This document shows positions 39,895-50,496 of a stretch of DNA of 64,000 bases, in pieces. The notes beneath the pieces are model-generated. The model ran no database searches and was not told where the DNA came from. It was given only the letters and a program-made list of their open reading frames with translations. Position 1 is the first letter of the stretch. Every line of letters starts with the position of its first letter. The stretch is from Cellulomonas sp. JZ18 (lineage in GTDB: Bacteria; Actinomycetota; Actinomycetes; Actinomycetales; Cellulomonadaceae): positions 2,418,001 through 2,482,000 of the forward strand of contig NZ_CP045245.1 of the NCBI RefSeq assembly GCF_009720485.1, in the 5' to 3' direction. Made by a program: the position numbers and the translations under genes.

Positions 39895-40704
39895 TCAGGG
39901 CTCGCCCACACGCTCCAGGGCGTCCCCGCCCGGGTCCACGCGCACGAGCCGGCCCTCCCGCACGTCCCAGCCCAGCGCCGCCAGCACCGCGCGGTCGTGC
40001 CGGTCCAGTGCGGCGGGGTCGAGCGCGGCCACGAGGTCGGGCCGGCGCGCGGCCGTCCGCTCGAGGGCGCGGTCGCGGCGCCAGCGCTCGATCCGGGCGT
40101 GGTGCCCGGACAGCAGCACGTCCGGCACGGCACGTCCGGCCCACTGCGCGGGCTTGGTGTACACGGGGTACTCGAGCAGACCGGCCGCGCCGTGCGACTC
40201 CTCGACCAGGGAGGCGGGGTTGCCCACGACGCCCGGCAGCAGGCGCGCGACCGCCTCGACGACCACGAGCGCGGCGACCTCACCGCCGTTGAGCACGTAG
40301 TCGCCGAGCGACAGCTCGGTGACGCGCACGCGCTCGCCGTAGTGCTCGGCCACGCGCGCGTCGATCCCCTCGTACCGGCCGCACGCGACGACGAGGTGCT
40401 CCTCGCGGGCGAGCCGCTCGGCGGTGCGCTGCGTGAAGACCTCGCCGGCGGGCGACGGGACGATGAGGTGCGCCCCGTCGTCGAGCACGTCGTCGAGGGC
40501 GCGACCCCACACGTCGGGCCGCATCACCATGCCGGCTCCGCCGCCGAACGGCGTGTCGTCGACCGTGCGGTGCCGGTCGTCCGTCCACGCGCGCAGGTCG
40601 TGCACGCGCAGGTCCAGCAGCCCCGCGGTGCGCGCCTTGCCGACGAGCGACAGGTCGAGCGCGGCCAGGTACTCGGGGAAGATCGAGACGACGTCGACGC
40701 GCAC
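39895..40704 (-). CDS. trmD: tRNA (guanine(37)-N1)-methyltransferase
   Basis: TrmD methylates G37 of tRNAs read with a G at position 36 and prevents frameshifting. The 269-residue protein has the SPOUT knot with [16 protein letters not shown] and [17 protein letters not shown], and [14 protein letters not shown]. The GTG start at 40704 sits one base after the rimM stop. Length is slightly longer than in E. coli (255). Confidence 0.97.
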   Translation of the reverse strand: MRVDVVSIFPEYLAALDLSLVGKARTAGLLDLRVHDLRAWTDDRHRTVDDTPFGGGAGMVMRPDVWGRALDDVLDDGAHLIVPSPAGEVFTQRTAERLAREEHLVVACGRYEGIDARVAEHYGERVRVTELSLGDYVLNGGEVAALVVVEAVARLLPGVVGNPASLVEESHGAAGLLEYPVYTKPAQWAGRAVPDVLLSGHHARIERWRRDRALERTAARRPDLVAALDPAALDRHDRAVLAALGWDVREGRLVRVDPGGDALERVGEP

Positions 40705-40705
40705 G

Positions 40706-41254
40706 TCAGCCCTCGTCGCCGGTCGGCTCGTCGACCACCAGCCGTGCGGCGTCGGCCGCGAGCAGGCCGCCCGGCGGGTCGAGGACCACGCGTCCGGCGG
40801 CCACGTCGACGACCGGCACGATCGCCTCGACGAACGGCACGAGGGTGCGCGTGCCGTCGGACTCGCGCACCACGAGCAGGTCCTGGGCGGGCAGGTGCTC
40901 GAGCCCGACGACCTCGCCGAGCAGGCGCCCGTCCGCCACGTGCTCGGCGCGCAGGCCGACGAGCTCGTGCTCGTACCAGCCGTCGTCGTCGGCGTCGTCG
41001 TCGCTGTCGACCAGGAGCTCGACACCGCGCAGCGCCTCGGCCGCGGTGCGGTCGCCCGCCTCCGCGAAGGTCACGTACCAGCGCTCCTGGGCCCGGCGCA
41101 CGCGCGCGACGGTCAGCGGCCCCGCCGACGCGGGCTCCGTGGCCAGGCGCGCCCCCTCGACGAGCCGCCGCTCGGGCACGTCCGACCGGACGTCCAGCGC
41201 GACCTCGCCGCGCAGGCCGTGGGCCCGCCCGATCCGGGCGACCGTCAGCTGCAT
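40706..41254 (-). CDS. rimM: ribosome maturation factor RimM
   Basis: RimM (182 residues) aids 30S head assembly. The sequence starts [21 protein letters not shown], the family N-terminal domain, and has the PRC-barrel region [22 protein letters not shown]. An acidic run ([12 protein letters not shown]) is in the middle. Located between khpA and trmD, as usual. Confidence 0.95.
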   Translation of the reverse strand: MQLTVARIGRAHGLRGEVALDVRSDVPERRLVEGARLATEPASAGPLTVARVRRAQERWYVTFAEAGDRTAAEALRGVELLVDSDDDADDDGWYEHELVGLRAEHVADGRLLGEVVGLEHLPAQDLLVVRESDGTRTLVPFVEAIVPVVDVAAGRVVLDPPGGLLAADAARLVVDEPTGDEG

Positions 41255-41322
41255 CGTGCTCTCCCTCCCCCGCCCGCCTGCCGGCACCGGGGCTTCTCGG
41301 TCACGGGCGGGCCCGGTGACGG

Positions 41323-41361
41323 CCGACGGCCCGGCCCCTCGAGGAGGGACCGGGCCGTCGG
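41323..41361 (-). terminator. hairpin downstream of khpA
   Basis: The 12-base stem 41323-41334 with 41350-41361 (core CGACGGCCCGG) continues, after one mismatch, with CCC/GGG and a seven-base loop. It begins eight bases after the khpA stop and about 70 bases before the rimM start. It likely separates rpsP-khpA from rimM-trmD expression. Confidence 0.7.
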
Positions 41362-41369
41362 GATGCTTC

Positions 41370-41609
41370 TCAGCGCCGGTCGACGTCGACCACGTCGACG
41401 CGGACCGGGCCGTCGGTCGACAGCGCGCCCACGACCGTGCGCAGGGCACGGGCGGTACGGCCGCCGCGACCGATGACGCGCCCGAGGTCCTCGGGGTGCA
41501 CACGCACCTCGAGCATCTCCCCGCGGCGCTGCGACGAGGCACGCACGCGCACGTCGTCCGGGTGGTCGACGATGCCCCGCACCAGGTGCTCGAGCGCGTC
41601 GGCGAGCAT
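41370..41609 (-). CDS. khpA: KH-domain RNA-binding protein KhpA
   Basis: A 79-residue single KH-domain protein with the GRGG loop in VIGRGGRTARALRTVV. KhpA-type proteins bind RNA, often together with KhpB, and their gene sits after rpsP. Its ATG overlaps the rpsP stop by one base (TGATG), so translation is coupled. Confidence 0.94.
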   Translation of the reverse strand: MLADALEHLVRGIVDHPDDVRVRASSQRRGEMLEVRVHPEDLGRVIGRGGRTARALRTVVGALSTDGPVRVDVVDVDRR

Positions 41610-42034
41610 CAGGCCTGCTCGTCCTCGGCGGGCGCCTCGGCGTCCGCAGCGGGAGCGGCGGCCTTCTGCTCGGCGGCGCGGGCCTTGGCCTTCTCGGCGT
41701 CGGCCGAGGCGGCCTCGACGGCGGCCGCGGCGTCGGCCTTCGGCGCCTTCGTCCGCAGCGTGCCCTCGGCACCCGGCAGGCCCTTGAACTTCTGCCAGTC
41801 GCCGGTGACCTTGAGCAGCGCGAGGACCTGCTCGGTCGGCTGCGCGCCGACGCCGAGCCAGTACTGCGCACGGTCCGAGTTCACGTCGATGAGCGACGGC
41901 TCCTCGGTCGGGTGGTACTTGCCGATCTCCTCGATCACGCGGCCGTCGCGCTTGGTGCGCGAGTCGGCGACGACGATGCGGTAGTACGGCGCGCGGATCT
42001 TGCCCAGACGCTTGAGGCGGATCTTCGTGGCCAC
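41609..42034 (-). CDS. rpsP: 30S ribosomal protein S16
   Basis: S16 (141 residues) begins [19 protein letters not shown] and contains [20 protein letters not shown] and [18 protein letters not shown]. The Ala/Glu/Lys-rich tail of about 55 residues is an actinobacterial extension. The GTG start at 42034 has AGGAG about ten bases upstream. Confidence 0.96.
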   Translation of the reverse strand: MATKIRLKRLGKIRAPYYRIVVADSRTKRDGRVIEEIGKYHPTEEPSLIDVNSDRAQYWLGVGAQPTEQVLALLKVTGDWQKFKGLPGAEGTLRTKAPKADAAAAVEAASADAEKAKARAAEQKAAAPAADAEAPAEDEQA

Positions 42035-42161
42035 GAGGTGGTGTCTCCTGATGTCTGCTGGGGTGGCGTCGCGGTCGGCACCCGTGGGGAGGGCGCGCCG
42101 GTCCGGCCGAGGACGCAGCGGGCACAGGTAGAGGGGCTGTGCGCGCCGAGTACAGCCGACC

Positions 42162-42167
42162 ATTGTG
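42162..42167 (-). promoter_or_regulatory. possible -10 element of rpsP
   Basis: On the minus strand CACAAT stands in the context CTGGCACAATGG, a typical actinobacterial promoter shape, about 128 bases upstream of the rpsP start. No good -35 was identified, so this is a candidate only. Confidence 0.35.
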
Positions 42168-42253
42168 CCAGACATCGGGGCCCCGGTGAGCACGCGCCGT
42201 GCCGCGGTGCTCACAGAGCCGCACCCGCCCGGCGTCACCCGGCGACCGGTACG

Positions 42254-43344
42254 TCAGCGGTGGCGCACCCCGCGCAGGACGACGGCCGCCGGCGCGACCA
42301 GCGCGCGCACGTCCGCGCGCGGGTCCGCGTCGTAGACGACGACGTCGGCGCTGGCCCCCTCGGCGATGCCCTCCGCCCCGAGCCACGCGCGCGTGCGCCA
42401 GCTCGCGGCGGCGACGACGTCGCGGGCGGGGATCCCGGCCTCGACCATCTCGGCCGCCTCGTCCGCGATCCGGCCGTGGCCGATCGTGCCGCCCGCGTCG
42501 GTGCCGACGAGCACGCGGACACCCGCGTCGTGCAGGTCGCGCACGTGCTGCAGCCGCCGCGTGTGCATCCGCCGCATCCGCGCCGCGAAGCGCGGGTAGC
42601 GGGCCTCCCCTGCGCGGCGATCGCCTCGAACTGCGCGACCTGGAGCAGCGTCGCGGTCACGGGGACCCCGGCGGCGGCGATGCGCTCGACCTGGTCGGGG
42701 GTGGCACCCGTCGCGTGCTCGAGGCAGTCGACGCCCGCGGCGAGCAGCGGGTCGAGCGCCTCCGTCGAGAACGTGTGGGCCGTCACGCGCGCCCCGGCCT
42801 CGTGCGCGGCGGCCACGGCGGCGGCCAGCACGTCGTCCGGCCACAACGGGCGCAGGTCGCCGTCGGGTCCGAGGTCGCGGTCGATCCAGTCGGCGACGAG
42901 CTTGACCCAGCCGTCACCGCGCGCGGCCTCCTCGCGCACCGCCGCCGGCAGCTCCTCGACCGCGACGAGCTCGCGGCCGTAGTGCCGCAGGTACCGCTTG
43001 GGCCGCGCGAGGTGGCGGCCGGCGCGGATCAGCCGGGGCAGGTCGGCGCGTGCGTGCACCCAGCCGGTGTCGGCGGGCGACCCCGCGTCGCGCACGAGCA
43101 GGACGCCCGAGTCGCGGTCCGCGAGGGCCTGCCGCTCGGCCGTCGCCGCGTCCACGGCGCCGTCCGACGCGAGGCCGATGTGGCAGTGCACGTCGACGAG
43201 ACCGGGCAGCACCCACCCCTCGAGCACGGCGTCCGGCACGCCCGCGGGACGTTCGAGGGTCAGCCGGTCGCCGACGACCCACGCCTCACCGACCTCGTGC
43301 TCGTCCCCGAGCACGACGGTCCCCCGCAGGTGCGTGACGCCCAC
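42254..43344 (-). CDS. metal-dependent amidohydrolase, with one frameshift
   Basis: An amidohydrolase-superfamily protein (dihydroorotase/imidazolonepropionase-like barrel). The N-terminal half has GWVLPGLVDVHCHIGLASDG (metal-ligand HxH), GDGWVKLVADWIDRD (likely the Lys ligand), AHTFSTEALDPLL and CLEHATG. The second half continues in another frame with ARYPRFAARMRRMHTRRL, GTDAGGTIGHG and the C-terminal ADVVVYDADPR. One extra base in the four-C run at 42607-42610 (plus strand) gives a 363-residue protein. The substrate is unknown. Unlike infB, proS and cdsA this gene need not be essential, so a real mutation is possible; the shared pattern still favours an assembly error. It starts with GTG next to ffh. 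Confidence 0.82.
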
Positions 43345-43352
43345 GCCGGCGC

Positions 43353-44954
43353 TCAGCGGCCGCCGAAGAGCTTGTCGAGCCCGGCCGGCAGCTGCAGGTC
43401 CGCGGGGTCCGGCGCCTGCGCCGCACGGCCGCCGATCCCGAACGCCGAGCCGGCCGGGGCCTGCCCGGCGGCGCGTGCCGCGGCGGCCTTCTCCTGCTCC
43501 GCGCGCTTCGCCGGGTTGCCGGAGCGGGCACCCTTCGCACGCTTGGCCGGCGCCTGCTTGCCCCGCGACTTCTTGCCGCCCATGCCCGGCAGGTTCCCCA
43601 TGCCCGGGGGCATGCCCGGCATGCCGCCGCCCTTGGCCATCTGGCGCATCATCTTCTTCGCGCCCTCGAACCGCTCGAGCAGCTGGTTGATCTCGCTCGG
43701 GGTGGTCCCGGAGCCGCGGGCGATGCGTGCACGGCGGGAGCCGTTGATGATCTTCGGGTTCTGCCGCTCGCCGGGGGTCATCGAGCGGATCATCGCCTCG
43801 ATGCGGTCCACCTCGCGCTCGTCGAAGTTCTCCAGCGCCTCGCGCATCTGCCCCATGCCGGGCAGCATCCCGAACATCTTCTTGATCGAGCCCATGTTGC
43901 GCAGCTGCTGCATCTGCACGAGGAAGTCCTCGAGCGTGAAGTCCTCGCCGCCGACGAGCTTGCCGGCCATCTTCTCGGCCTGGTCGGCGTCGAACGCCTT
44001 CTCGGCCTGCTCGATGAGGGTGAGCACGTCACCCATGTCGAGGATGCGCGACGCCATGCGGTCGGGGTGGAAGACCTCGAAGTCGGTGAGCTTCTCACCC
44101 GTCGAGGCGAACATGATCGGCCGGCCCGTCACGCTCGCGATCGACAGCGCGGCACCACCGCGCGCGTCGCCGTCGAGCTTGGACAGCACGACGCCCGTGA
44201 AGCCGACGCCGTCCTGGAACGCCTGCGCCGTGGTGACGGCGTCCTGGCCGATCATCGCGTCGACGACGAAGAGGACCTCGTCCGGCTGCACGGCGTCGCG
44301 GATGTCGGCGGCCTGCCGCATGAGCTCGGCGTCGACGCCGAGACGACCCGCGGTGTCGACGATGAGGACGTCGTGCTGGCGCCGGCGCGCCTCCTCCAGG
44401 CCCGAGCGGGCGACGGAGACGGGGTCGGCACCGGCCGGCAGGACGTCGTCCGCCCCCTGGTTGCCCGGGTGCGGCGCGTGCACCGGCACGCCCGCGCGCT
44501 CGCCGACGACCTGCAGCTGCGTGACGGCGTTCGGACGCTGGAGGTCCGCCGCGACGAGCATCGGGGTGTGCCCCGAGCCCTTGAGCCACTGCGCGAGCTT
44601 GCCCGCGAGCGTCGTCTTGCCCGCACCCTGCAGACCGGCGAGCAGGATCACCGTCGGCGGCTGCTTGGCGAAGACCAGGGTCCGCGTCTGCCCGCCGAGG
44701 ATCGCCACCAGCTCGTCGTTGACGATCTTGACGACCTGCTGCGCGGGGTTCAGCGCGCGCGAGACCTCGGCGGACAGCGCGCGCTCGCGCACCGCACCGG
44801 TGAACTGGCGGACGACCGGCACGGCCACGTCGGCGTCGAGGAGGGCACGACGGATCTCACGGATCGTCGCGTCGATGTCCGCCTCCGAGAGCCTGCCCTT
44901 CGAGCGCAGGTTCTTGAAGGTCGACGTGAGACGGTCGGAGAGGGTGGCGAACAC
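43353..44954 (-). CDS. ffh: signal recognition particle protein Ffh
   Basis: Ffh (533 residues) binds signal peptides of nascent membrane proteins and 4.5S RNA. The N domain is followed by the GTPase domain with GLQGAGKTTLAGKL, DTAGRLGVDAELM and TKLDGDARGGAAL, then the Met-rich M domain with MPGMPPGMGNLPGMGGKK. A tail of about 50 residues rich in Ala/Lys/Gln extends the C-terminus. Together with ftsY (48678) both halves of the targeting pathway are in the window. Confidence 0.97.
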   Translation of the reverse strand: MFATLSDRLTSTFKNLRSKGRLSEADIDATIREIRRALLDADVAVPVVRQFTGAVRERALSAEVSRALNPAQQVVKIVNDELVAILGGQTRTLVFAKQPPTVILLAGLQGAGKTTLAGKLAQWLKGSGHTPMLVAADLQRPNAVTQLQVVGERAGVPVHAPHPGNQGADDVLPAGADPVSVARSGLEEARRRQHDVLIVDTAGRLGVDAELMRQAADIRDAVQPDEVLFVVDAMIGQDAVTTAQAFQDGVGFTGVVLSKLDGDARGGAALSIASVTGRPIMFASTGEKLTDFEVFHPDRMASRILDMGDVLTLIEQAEKAFDADQAEKMAGKLVGGEDFTLEDFLVQMQQLRNMGSIKKMFGMLPGMGQMREALENFDEREVDRIEAMIRSMTPGERQNPKIINGSRRARIARGSGTTPSEINQLLERFEGAKKMMRQMAKGGGMPGMPPGMGNLPGMGGKKSRGKQAPAKRAKGARSGNPAKRAEQEKAAAARAAGQAPAGSAFGIGGRAAQAPDPADLQLPAGLDKLFGGR

Positions 44955-44981
44955 CGGACCTCGCTGCGGGAAGCGGACGGG

Positions 44982-46769
44982 CTACGGACGGTCCAGGGTA
45001 CCTGCCAGGGCGCGCAGACCCCGGGCGGTGAGGTCGTCGACGAGCCGCTCCCGCCACGCGGTCCACGCCGCGGGGCCGGCCGCGGACGCGTCCGCCTCGG
45101 TCAGCGCGCGCAGGAGCACGAGCAGGTCGGCTCGGTGGTCGACGGCGTCGAGGAGGCGCGTGAGCGTCGCGGGGTCGTCCGGGTCCGCACCGGTCGCGAG
45201 CTCGGCCAGCGTGAGGTGCTCACGCACCAGGCGCGCCACGTCGGCCGCGACCCGCGGCCCGAACCCCATCCGCTCCACGACGGGACCGGCCAGGCGCGCA
45301 CCCTCGACGGAGTGGTCCCCGGCGCCGGCGCGCTTGCCGATGTCGTGCAGCAGCGCGGCGAGCAGCAGCGTGTCCGGCGCCTCGACCGCCCGGCGGTCCC
45401 GCCCCGCCCTCGCGACCGTCTCCACGAGGTGCCGGTCGACGGTGTGCCGGTGGACCGGCGAGCGCTGCGGCCGGTTGCGCACGCCCGCCCACTCGGGGAT
45501 CCACGTCGTGACGACCCCGGCGAGGTCCAGCGCCTCCCACACGGGCACCTGCGCGGGCCCGGAGGCCAGCAGGTGCAGCAGGTGCGCACGCGCGGCGCGC
45601 GGCCACGGCACCGGCAGCGGCGGCGTCGCCTCCAGGCTCGCGACCGTGACGGGCGACAGGACGAGGCCCGTGCGCGCCGCCGTCGCCGCGGCGCGCAACG
45701 ACAGCACGGGGTCGTCGGCCGGACGCGCGTCCACGCCGAGCACCAGCTCCCCGTCGTGCTCGACCAGCCCTTCCGCGATCTGGCGCAGCCGCGGCGGCGT
45801 GCGCCGGCCCCGCACGAGCACGGGCCGGCGCGCCGGGCGCTGCAGCGCCTGCCGGGCGTTGCGGGCGGTGGTGTCGAGCGCGTACGAGATGACCCGCCCC
45901 GCCTCGGCCACCGACGCGAGCAGGTCGTCCCGGTCGTCGAACCCGACGAGCGCGGCGACCTCGTCCTGGTCGACGAGCAGCAGCCGGTTGGTGTGCCGGC
46001 GCGTCACCACCTGCACGGCGTCGCGGACGTCGAGCAGGTGCGCGTACGCGTGGTCGACCGCGCCGTGCGGCCGGTCCGTCAGCCACGTCGCCGCCAGCGC
46101 GGACAGCACGACGGCGTCCCGGATGCCGCCGCGCGCCTCCTTGAGGTCCGGCTCGAGCAGGTAGGCCAGCTCGCCGTGCCGCTCGGCGCGCTGCCGGGTG
46201 GACGCCAGGAGCTCGGGCAGGCGCCGGCGCGCGGCCGAGCGCCAGTCCGCCAGCAGCGCCGACCGGGCCCGCGCGACGACGACGCCGTCCCCCGCGACCG
46301 GCTGCAGCTCGAGCAGCCCCACCGCCGCCGGCAGGTCCTTCGACGCGACCTGCCGGCACTGCGCGAGCGAGCGCACCGCGTGGTCCAGGTCGAGGTTCGC
46401 GTCCCAGATGGGGTACCACAGGCGCTGCGCGAGCGCCGCGATCTCGTCGGGGCCGTGCCCGCGCCCCTCGTGCACGAGCAGCAGGTCGAGGTCCGACACG
46501 GGGCTCGCGTCACCACGGCCGACGCTCCCGACGACGCCGAGCGCGACCCCGGGCACGTCCCGCCCCTCGGTGACCTCGTCCCAGAGCCGGGCGAGCGCCC
46601 CCACCACGAGGTCCGCGACGGCGCGCCGACGGGCGACCCCGTCCGTGCCCGGTCCCGTCATCCGTGCGGCGGTCGTGAGCCGGGCGGCACGCAGGTCCCG
46701 CACCCCGAGCGGGTGCGGGACCTGCGGCGACCCGGCGGCGCCCGTCGCGGGCGGCCGTCCCGTCGTCAT
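44982..46769 (-). CDS. glnD: GlnD-type PII nucleotidyltransferase without ACT domains
   Basis: GlnD modifies PII protein in response to glutamine. The 595-residue protein has the nucleotidyltransferase motif [20 protein letters not shown], a GlnD helical domain, and an HD domain with [20 protein letters not shown]. It ends with [12 protein letters not shown] at a TAG only 27 bases before ffh. Bacterial GlnD proteins such as that of E. coli carry two ACT glutamine-sensing domains of about 150-180 residues after the HD domain; none is seen and no space remains for them. In Streptomyces GlnD adenylylates GlnK. Starting ATG at 46769. It lies downstream of amtB and glnB as in the amtB-glnK-glnD operon. 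Confidence 0.9.
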   Translation of the reverse strand: MTTGRPPATGAAGSPQVPHPLGVRDLRAARLTTAARMTGPGTDGVARRRAVADLVVGALARLWDEVTEGRDVPGVALGVVGSVGRGDASPVSDLDLLLVHEGRGHGPDEIAALAQRLWYPIWDANLDLDHAVRSLAQCRQVASKDLPAAVGLLELQPVAGDGVVVARARSALLADWRSAARRRLPELLASTRQRAERHGELAYLLEPDLKEARGGIRDAVVLSALAATWLTDRPHGAVDHAYAHLLDVRDAVQVVTRRHTNRLLLVDQDEVAALVGFDDRDDLLASVAEAGRVISYALDTTARNARQALQRPARRPVLVRGRRTPPRLRQIAEGLVEHDGELVLGVDARPADDPVLSLRAAATAARTGLVLSPVTVASLEATPPLPVPWPRAARAHLLHLLASGPAQVPVWEALDLAGVVTTWIPEWAGVRNRPQRSPVHRHTVDRHLVETVARAGRDRRAVEAPDTLLLAALLHDIGKRAGAGDHSVEGARLAGPVVERMGFGPRVAADVARLVREHLTLAELATGADPDDPATLTRLLDAVDHRADLLVLLRALTEADASAAGPAAWTAWRERLVDDLTARGLRALAGTLDRP

Positions 46770-46791
46770 GTGCTGTGCGCGACCGTCCTGC

Positions 46792-48443
<1,652 letters not shown>

Positions 48444-48506
48444 CGAGATCGCCTCTCCCCTCGCCAGCCGGGGGTGGCTGGTCGGCGACAACGGTCGCGG
48501 AGAGGC

Positions 48507-48544
48507 GTTTCACCGGCGCACGCGCGCGGTTTCCGGGACGTGAC
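48507..48544 (-). promoter_or_regulatory. GlnR box upstream of amtB
   Basis: On the minus strand GTCAC-n6-GAAAC-n6-CGTGC-n6-GAAAC stands with exact 11-base spacing, matching three of the four half-sites of the GlnR consensus gTnAC-n6-GaAAC-n6-GtnAC-n6-GAAAC known from Streptomyces. It starts 64 bases upstream of the amtB start. A further half-pair GAAAC-n6-TTCAC lies at 48560-48575 (minus). GlnR activates amtB-glnK-glnD on nitrogen limitation. Confidence 0.75.
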
Positions 48545-48626
48545 ATGCGGCCCGGCGGTGTGAACATCGTGTTTCCACCCGGGCGATCGTCCAGCACTCG
48601 GGACGGCGCACCGCGCGGGTGCGCGT

Positions 48627-48666
48627 GCGCGGCGCGGGCACCGGCGGACCGGCACCCGCGCCGCGC
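48627..48666 (-). terminator. ftsY terminator hairpin
   Basis: GCGCGGCGCGGG (48627-48638) pairs perfectly with CCCGCGCCGCGC (48655-48666), with a further CCGG/CCGG pairing inside. It begins 12 bases after the ftsY stop. Confidence 0.65.
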
Positions 48667-48677
48667 GCCGGGCGGGG

Positions 48678-49901
48678 TCAGTCCCCCAGCAGGCCGTCCA
48701 CGAACGCCTCGGGGTCGAACGGCGCGAGGTCGTCCGGCCCCTCGCCGAGGCCGACGAGCTTGACCGGGACGCCGAGCTCGCGCTGCACCGCGACGACGAT
48801 GCCGCCTCGGGCGGTGCCGTCGAGCTTGGTCAGGACGATGCCCGTCACCCCCGCGACCTCGCCGAAGACGCGCGCCTGCTGCAGCCCGTTCTGCCCCGTG
48901 GTCGCGTCGAGGACGAGCAGGACCTCCGACAGCGGCACGTCACGGCTCAGCACGCGGGTGATCTTGCCCAGCTCGTCCATAAGGCCGGCCTTGTTCTGCA
49001 GGCGCCCGGCGGTGTCGACCAGGACGACGTCCGCACGCTCCTGGCGGCCCGTGCGCAGCGCGTCGAACGCCACCGAGGCCGGGTCCGCGCCGTCCCGGTC
49101 CGACCGGACGGTGCGCACCCCGACCCGCGAGCCCCACGTCTCGAGCTGGTCGGCGGCCGCGGCGCGGAACGTGTCCGCCGCACCGAGCACGACCGTGCGC
49201 CCGTCCGCGACCAGCACGCGCGCCAGCTTGCCCACGGTCGTCGTCTTGCCGGTGCCGTTGACGCCCACGACCAGCACCACGGCGGGCACCGGCTCGCCGT
49301 CCGCGGTCGTGACGGGCGCGGTGCGCAGGGACCGGTCCAGGCTCGGGTCGACCAGCGCGAGCAGCTGCTCGCGCAGGACCGCACGCACCTGCACGGGGTC
49401 CGAGTGCCCCTCGACCCGCACGCGCGTGCGCAGCGCCTGCATGATCTCGTCGGTCGGGCCGGCCCCGACGTCCGCCAGCAGGAGGGTCTCCTCCAGCTCG
49501 TCCCAGTCGTCCTCCGTGAGCTGGTCGCGCGAGAGGACCGACAGCAGGCGGGTGCCCAGCGGGGAGCCCGAGCGGGCGAGCCGCTCGCGCAGGCGGCGCA
49601 GCCGCCCGGCGGTGGGCGCCGGCGTCTCCAGCGGCGGGGCGACGAGGTCCTCGACGGAGATGTCCTCGACGGTGGCGCCCTCCACCGCGCCGCTCGTGCC
49701 GTCGACCGCGACGTCCGGCGGCACGACCGGCGTCGGGACCACCGGACGGTCGACGACGTCGGTGGCCGTGCGCGTCGCGTCGGGCCGCGCGTCCGGGCGC
49801 TGGTCGCCGCCGCGGCGCCGCCGCACGAGCAGCGCCGCGGCCGCGCCGGCCACCAGCACGGGGGCGCCGACGAGGTAGGGCAGGAGGTCGTTGAGGTCCA
49901 C
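48678..49901 (-). CDS. ftsY: signal recognition particle receptor FtsY
   Basis: FtsY (407 residues) is the membrane receptor of SRP. It has an N-terminal hydrophobic segment (LPYLVGAPVLVAGAAAALL), an acidic/Pro linker, then the NG domain: GVNGTGKTTTVGKLARVL, DTAGRLQNKAGLM and TKLDGTARGGIVV. The GTG start (49901) is immediately preceded by a seven-base inverted repeat (49902-49918) and no Shine-Dalgarno is visible, so the mRNA may be leaderless. It pairs with ffh. Confidence 0.95.
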   Translation of the reverse strand: MDLNDLLPYLVGAPVLVAGAAAALLVRRRRGGDQRPDARPDATRTATDVVDRPVVPTPVVPPDVAVDGTSGAVEGATVEDISVEDLVAPPLETPAPTAGRLRRLRERLARSGSPLGTRLLSVLSRDQLTEDDWDELEETLLLADVGAGPTDEIMQALRTRVRVEGHSDPVQVRAVLREQLLALVDPSLDRSLRTAPVTTADGEPVPAVVLVVGVNGTGKTTTVGKLARVLVADGRTVVLGAADTFRAAAADQLETWGSRVGVRTVRSDRDGADPASVAFDALRTGRQERADVVLVDTAGRLQNKAGLMDELGKITRVLSRDVPLSEVLLVLDATTGQNGLQQARVFGEVAGVTGIVLTKLDGTARGGIVVAVQRELGVPVKLVGLGEGPDDLAPFDPEAFVDGLLGD

Positions 49902-49983
49902 GCGGACAGTCTGTCCGCACGGCGGCGCCCGCCGCGACCGGGTGCGGCGTGAGCGGGGCCACGCACCTGCCCGCGCACGCCCG

Positions 49984-50013
49984 CGCGGGCGGCGGGAGCA
50001 CCCGCCGCCCGCG
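49984..50013 (-). terminator. terminator after the small membrane protein gene
   Basis: CGCGGGCGGCGGG (49984-49996) pairs perfectly over 13 bases with its complement (50001-50013), loop AGCA. It starts 20 bases after the stop of the gene at 50034. Confidence 0.75.
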
Positions 50014-50033
50014 ACGGGGCGTGCGCCGCCGGG

Positions 50034-50354
50034 TCAGGCGCCCCGGCGCACCCGCAGCGTCTGGGCGACCCGGTGCAGGTCGTCCGTGAGCTCGTCGACG
50101 TCGACGTAGCCGTCGCCGGCCTGGACGTTCGCCCGCAGGAAGTCGGCGAGCGACACGTCCTGCGGCTCGACCGCCAGGGCGGCGGCCAGCGCGTCGTCGG
50201 TGTCCGGCGAGCGACGCGCGCGCAGGCCACGACGGAACGCCTGCCAGGGGGACTCGACACCGCCCGGCGCGTCATCGCTGCTCACGCGGGCGAGCAGCAG
50301 CACCGCGACGGCGGCGAGCAGCACGAGGAGGACCACGAGAACCACGACGATCAT
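50034..50354 (-). CDS. small membrane protein of unknown function
   Basis: A 106-residue protein with a single N-terminal membrane helix (MIVVVLVVLLVLLAAVAVLL) and a soluble rest with charged helices (WQAFRRGLRARRSPDTDD, and DELTDDLHRVAQTLRVRRGA). I do not recognise a family. It is between ftsY and smc in the same direction with a terminator behind it. The ATG at 50354 begins right at the helix; upstream codons read out of a Pro/Arg-rich stretch. Confidence 0.65.
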   Translation of the reverse strand: MIVVVLVVLLVLLAAVAVLLLARVSSDDAPGGVESPWQAFRRGLRARRSPDTDDALAAALAVEPQDVSLADFLRANVQAGDGYVDVDELTDDLHRVAQTLRVRRGA

Positions 50355-50496
50355 GGGACCAATGGTCCGCCGCCCCGGCGGGCGTCGCACGCCTGCCGCA
50401 CCGTGGCGTCCACCACTCCACACGACCTTCACAGCGCGTGCGGAGGGTGCGTGCGAGGGGCGCACGTGGGGCGGCGGCCGTCCCGGCGCGCGGCCC

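Noticed and set aside
50034..50354. Possible EF-hand in the small membrane protein (GDGYVDVDE)
   Set aside because: The first calcium-ligand position is Val and the third is Ala, so the loop does not satisfy the EF-hand pattern.
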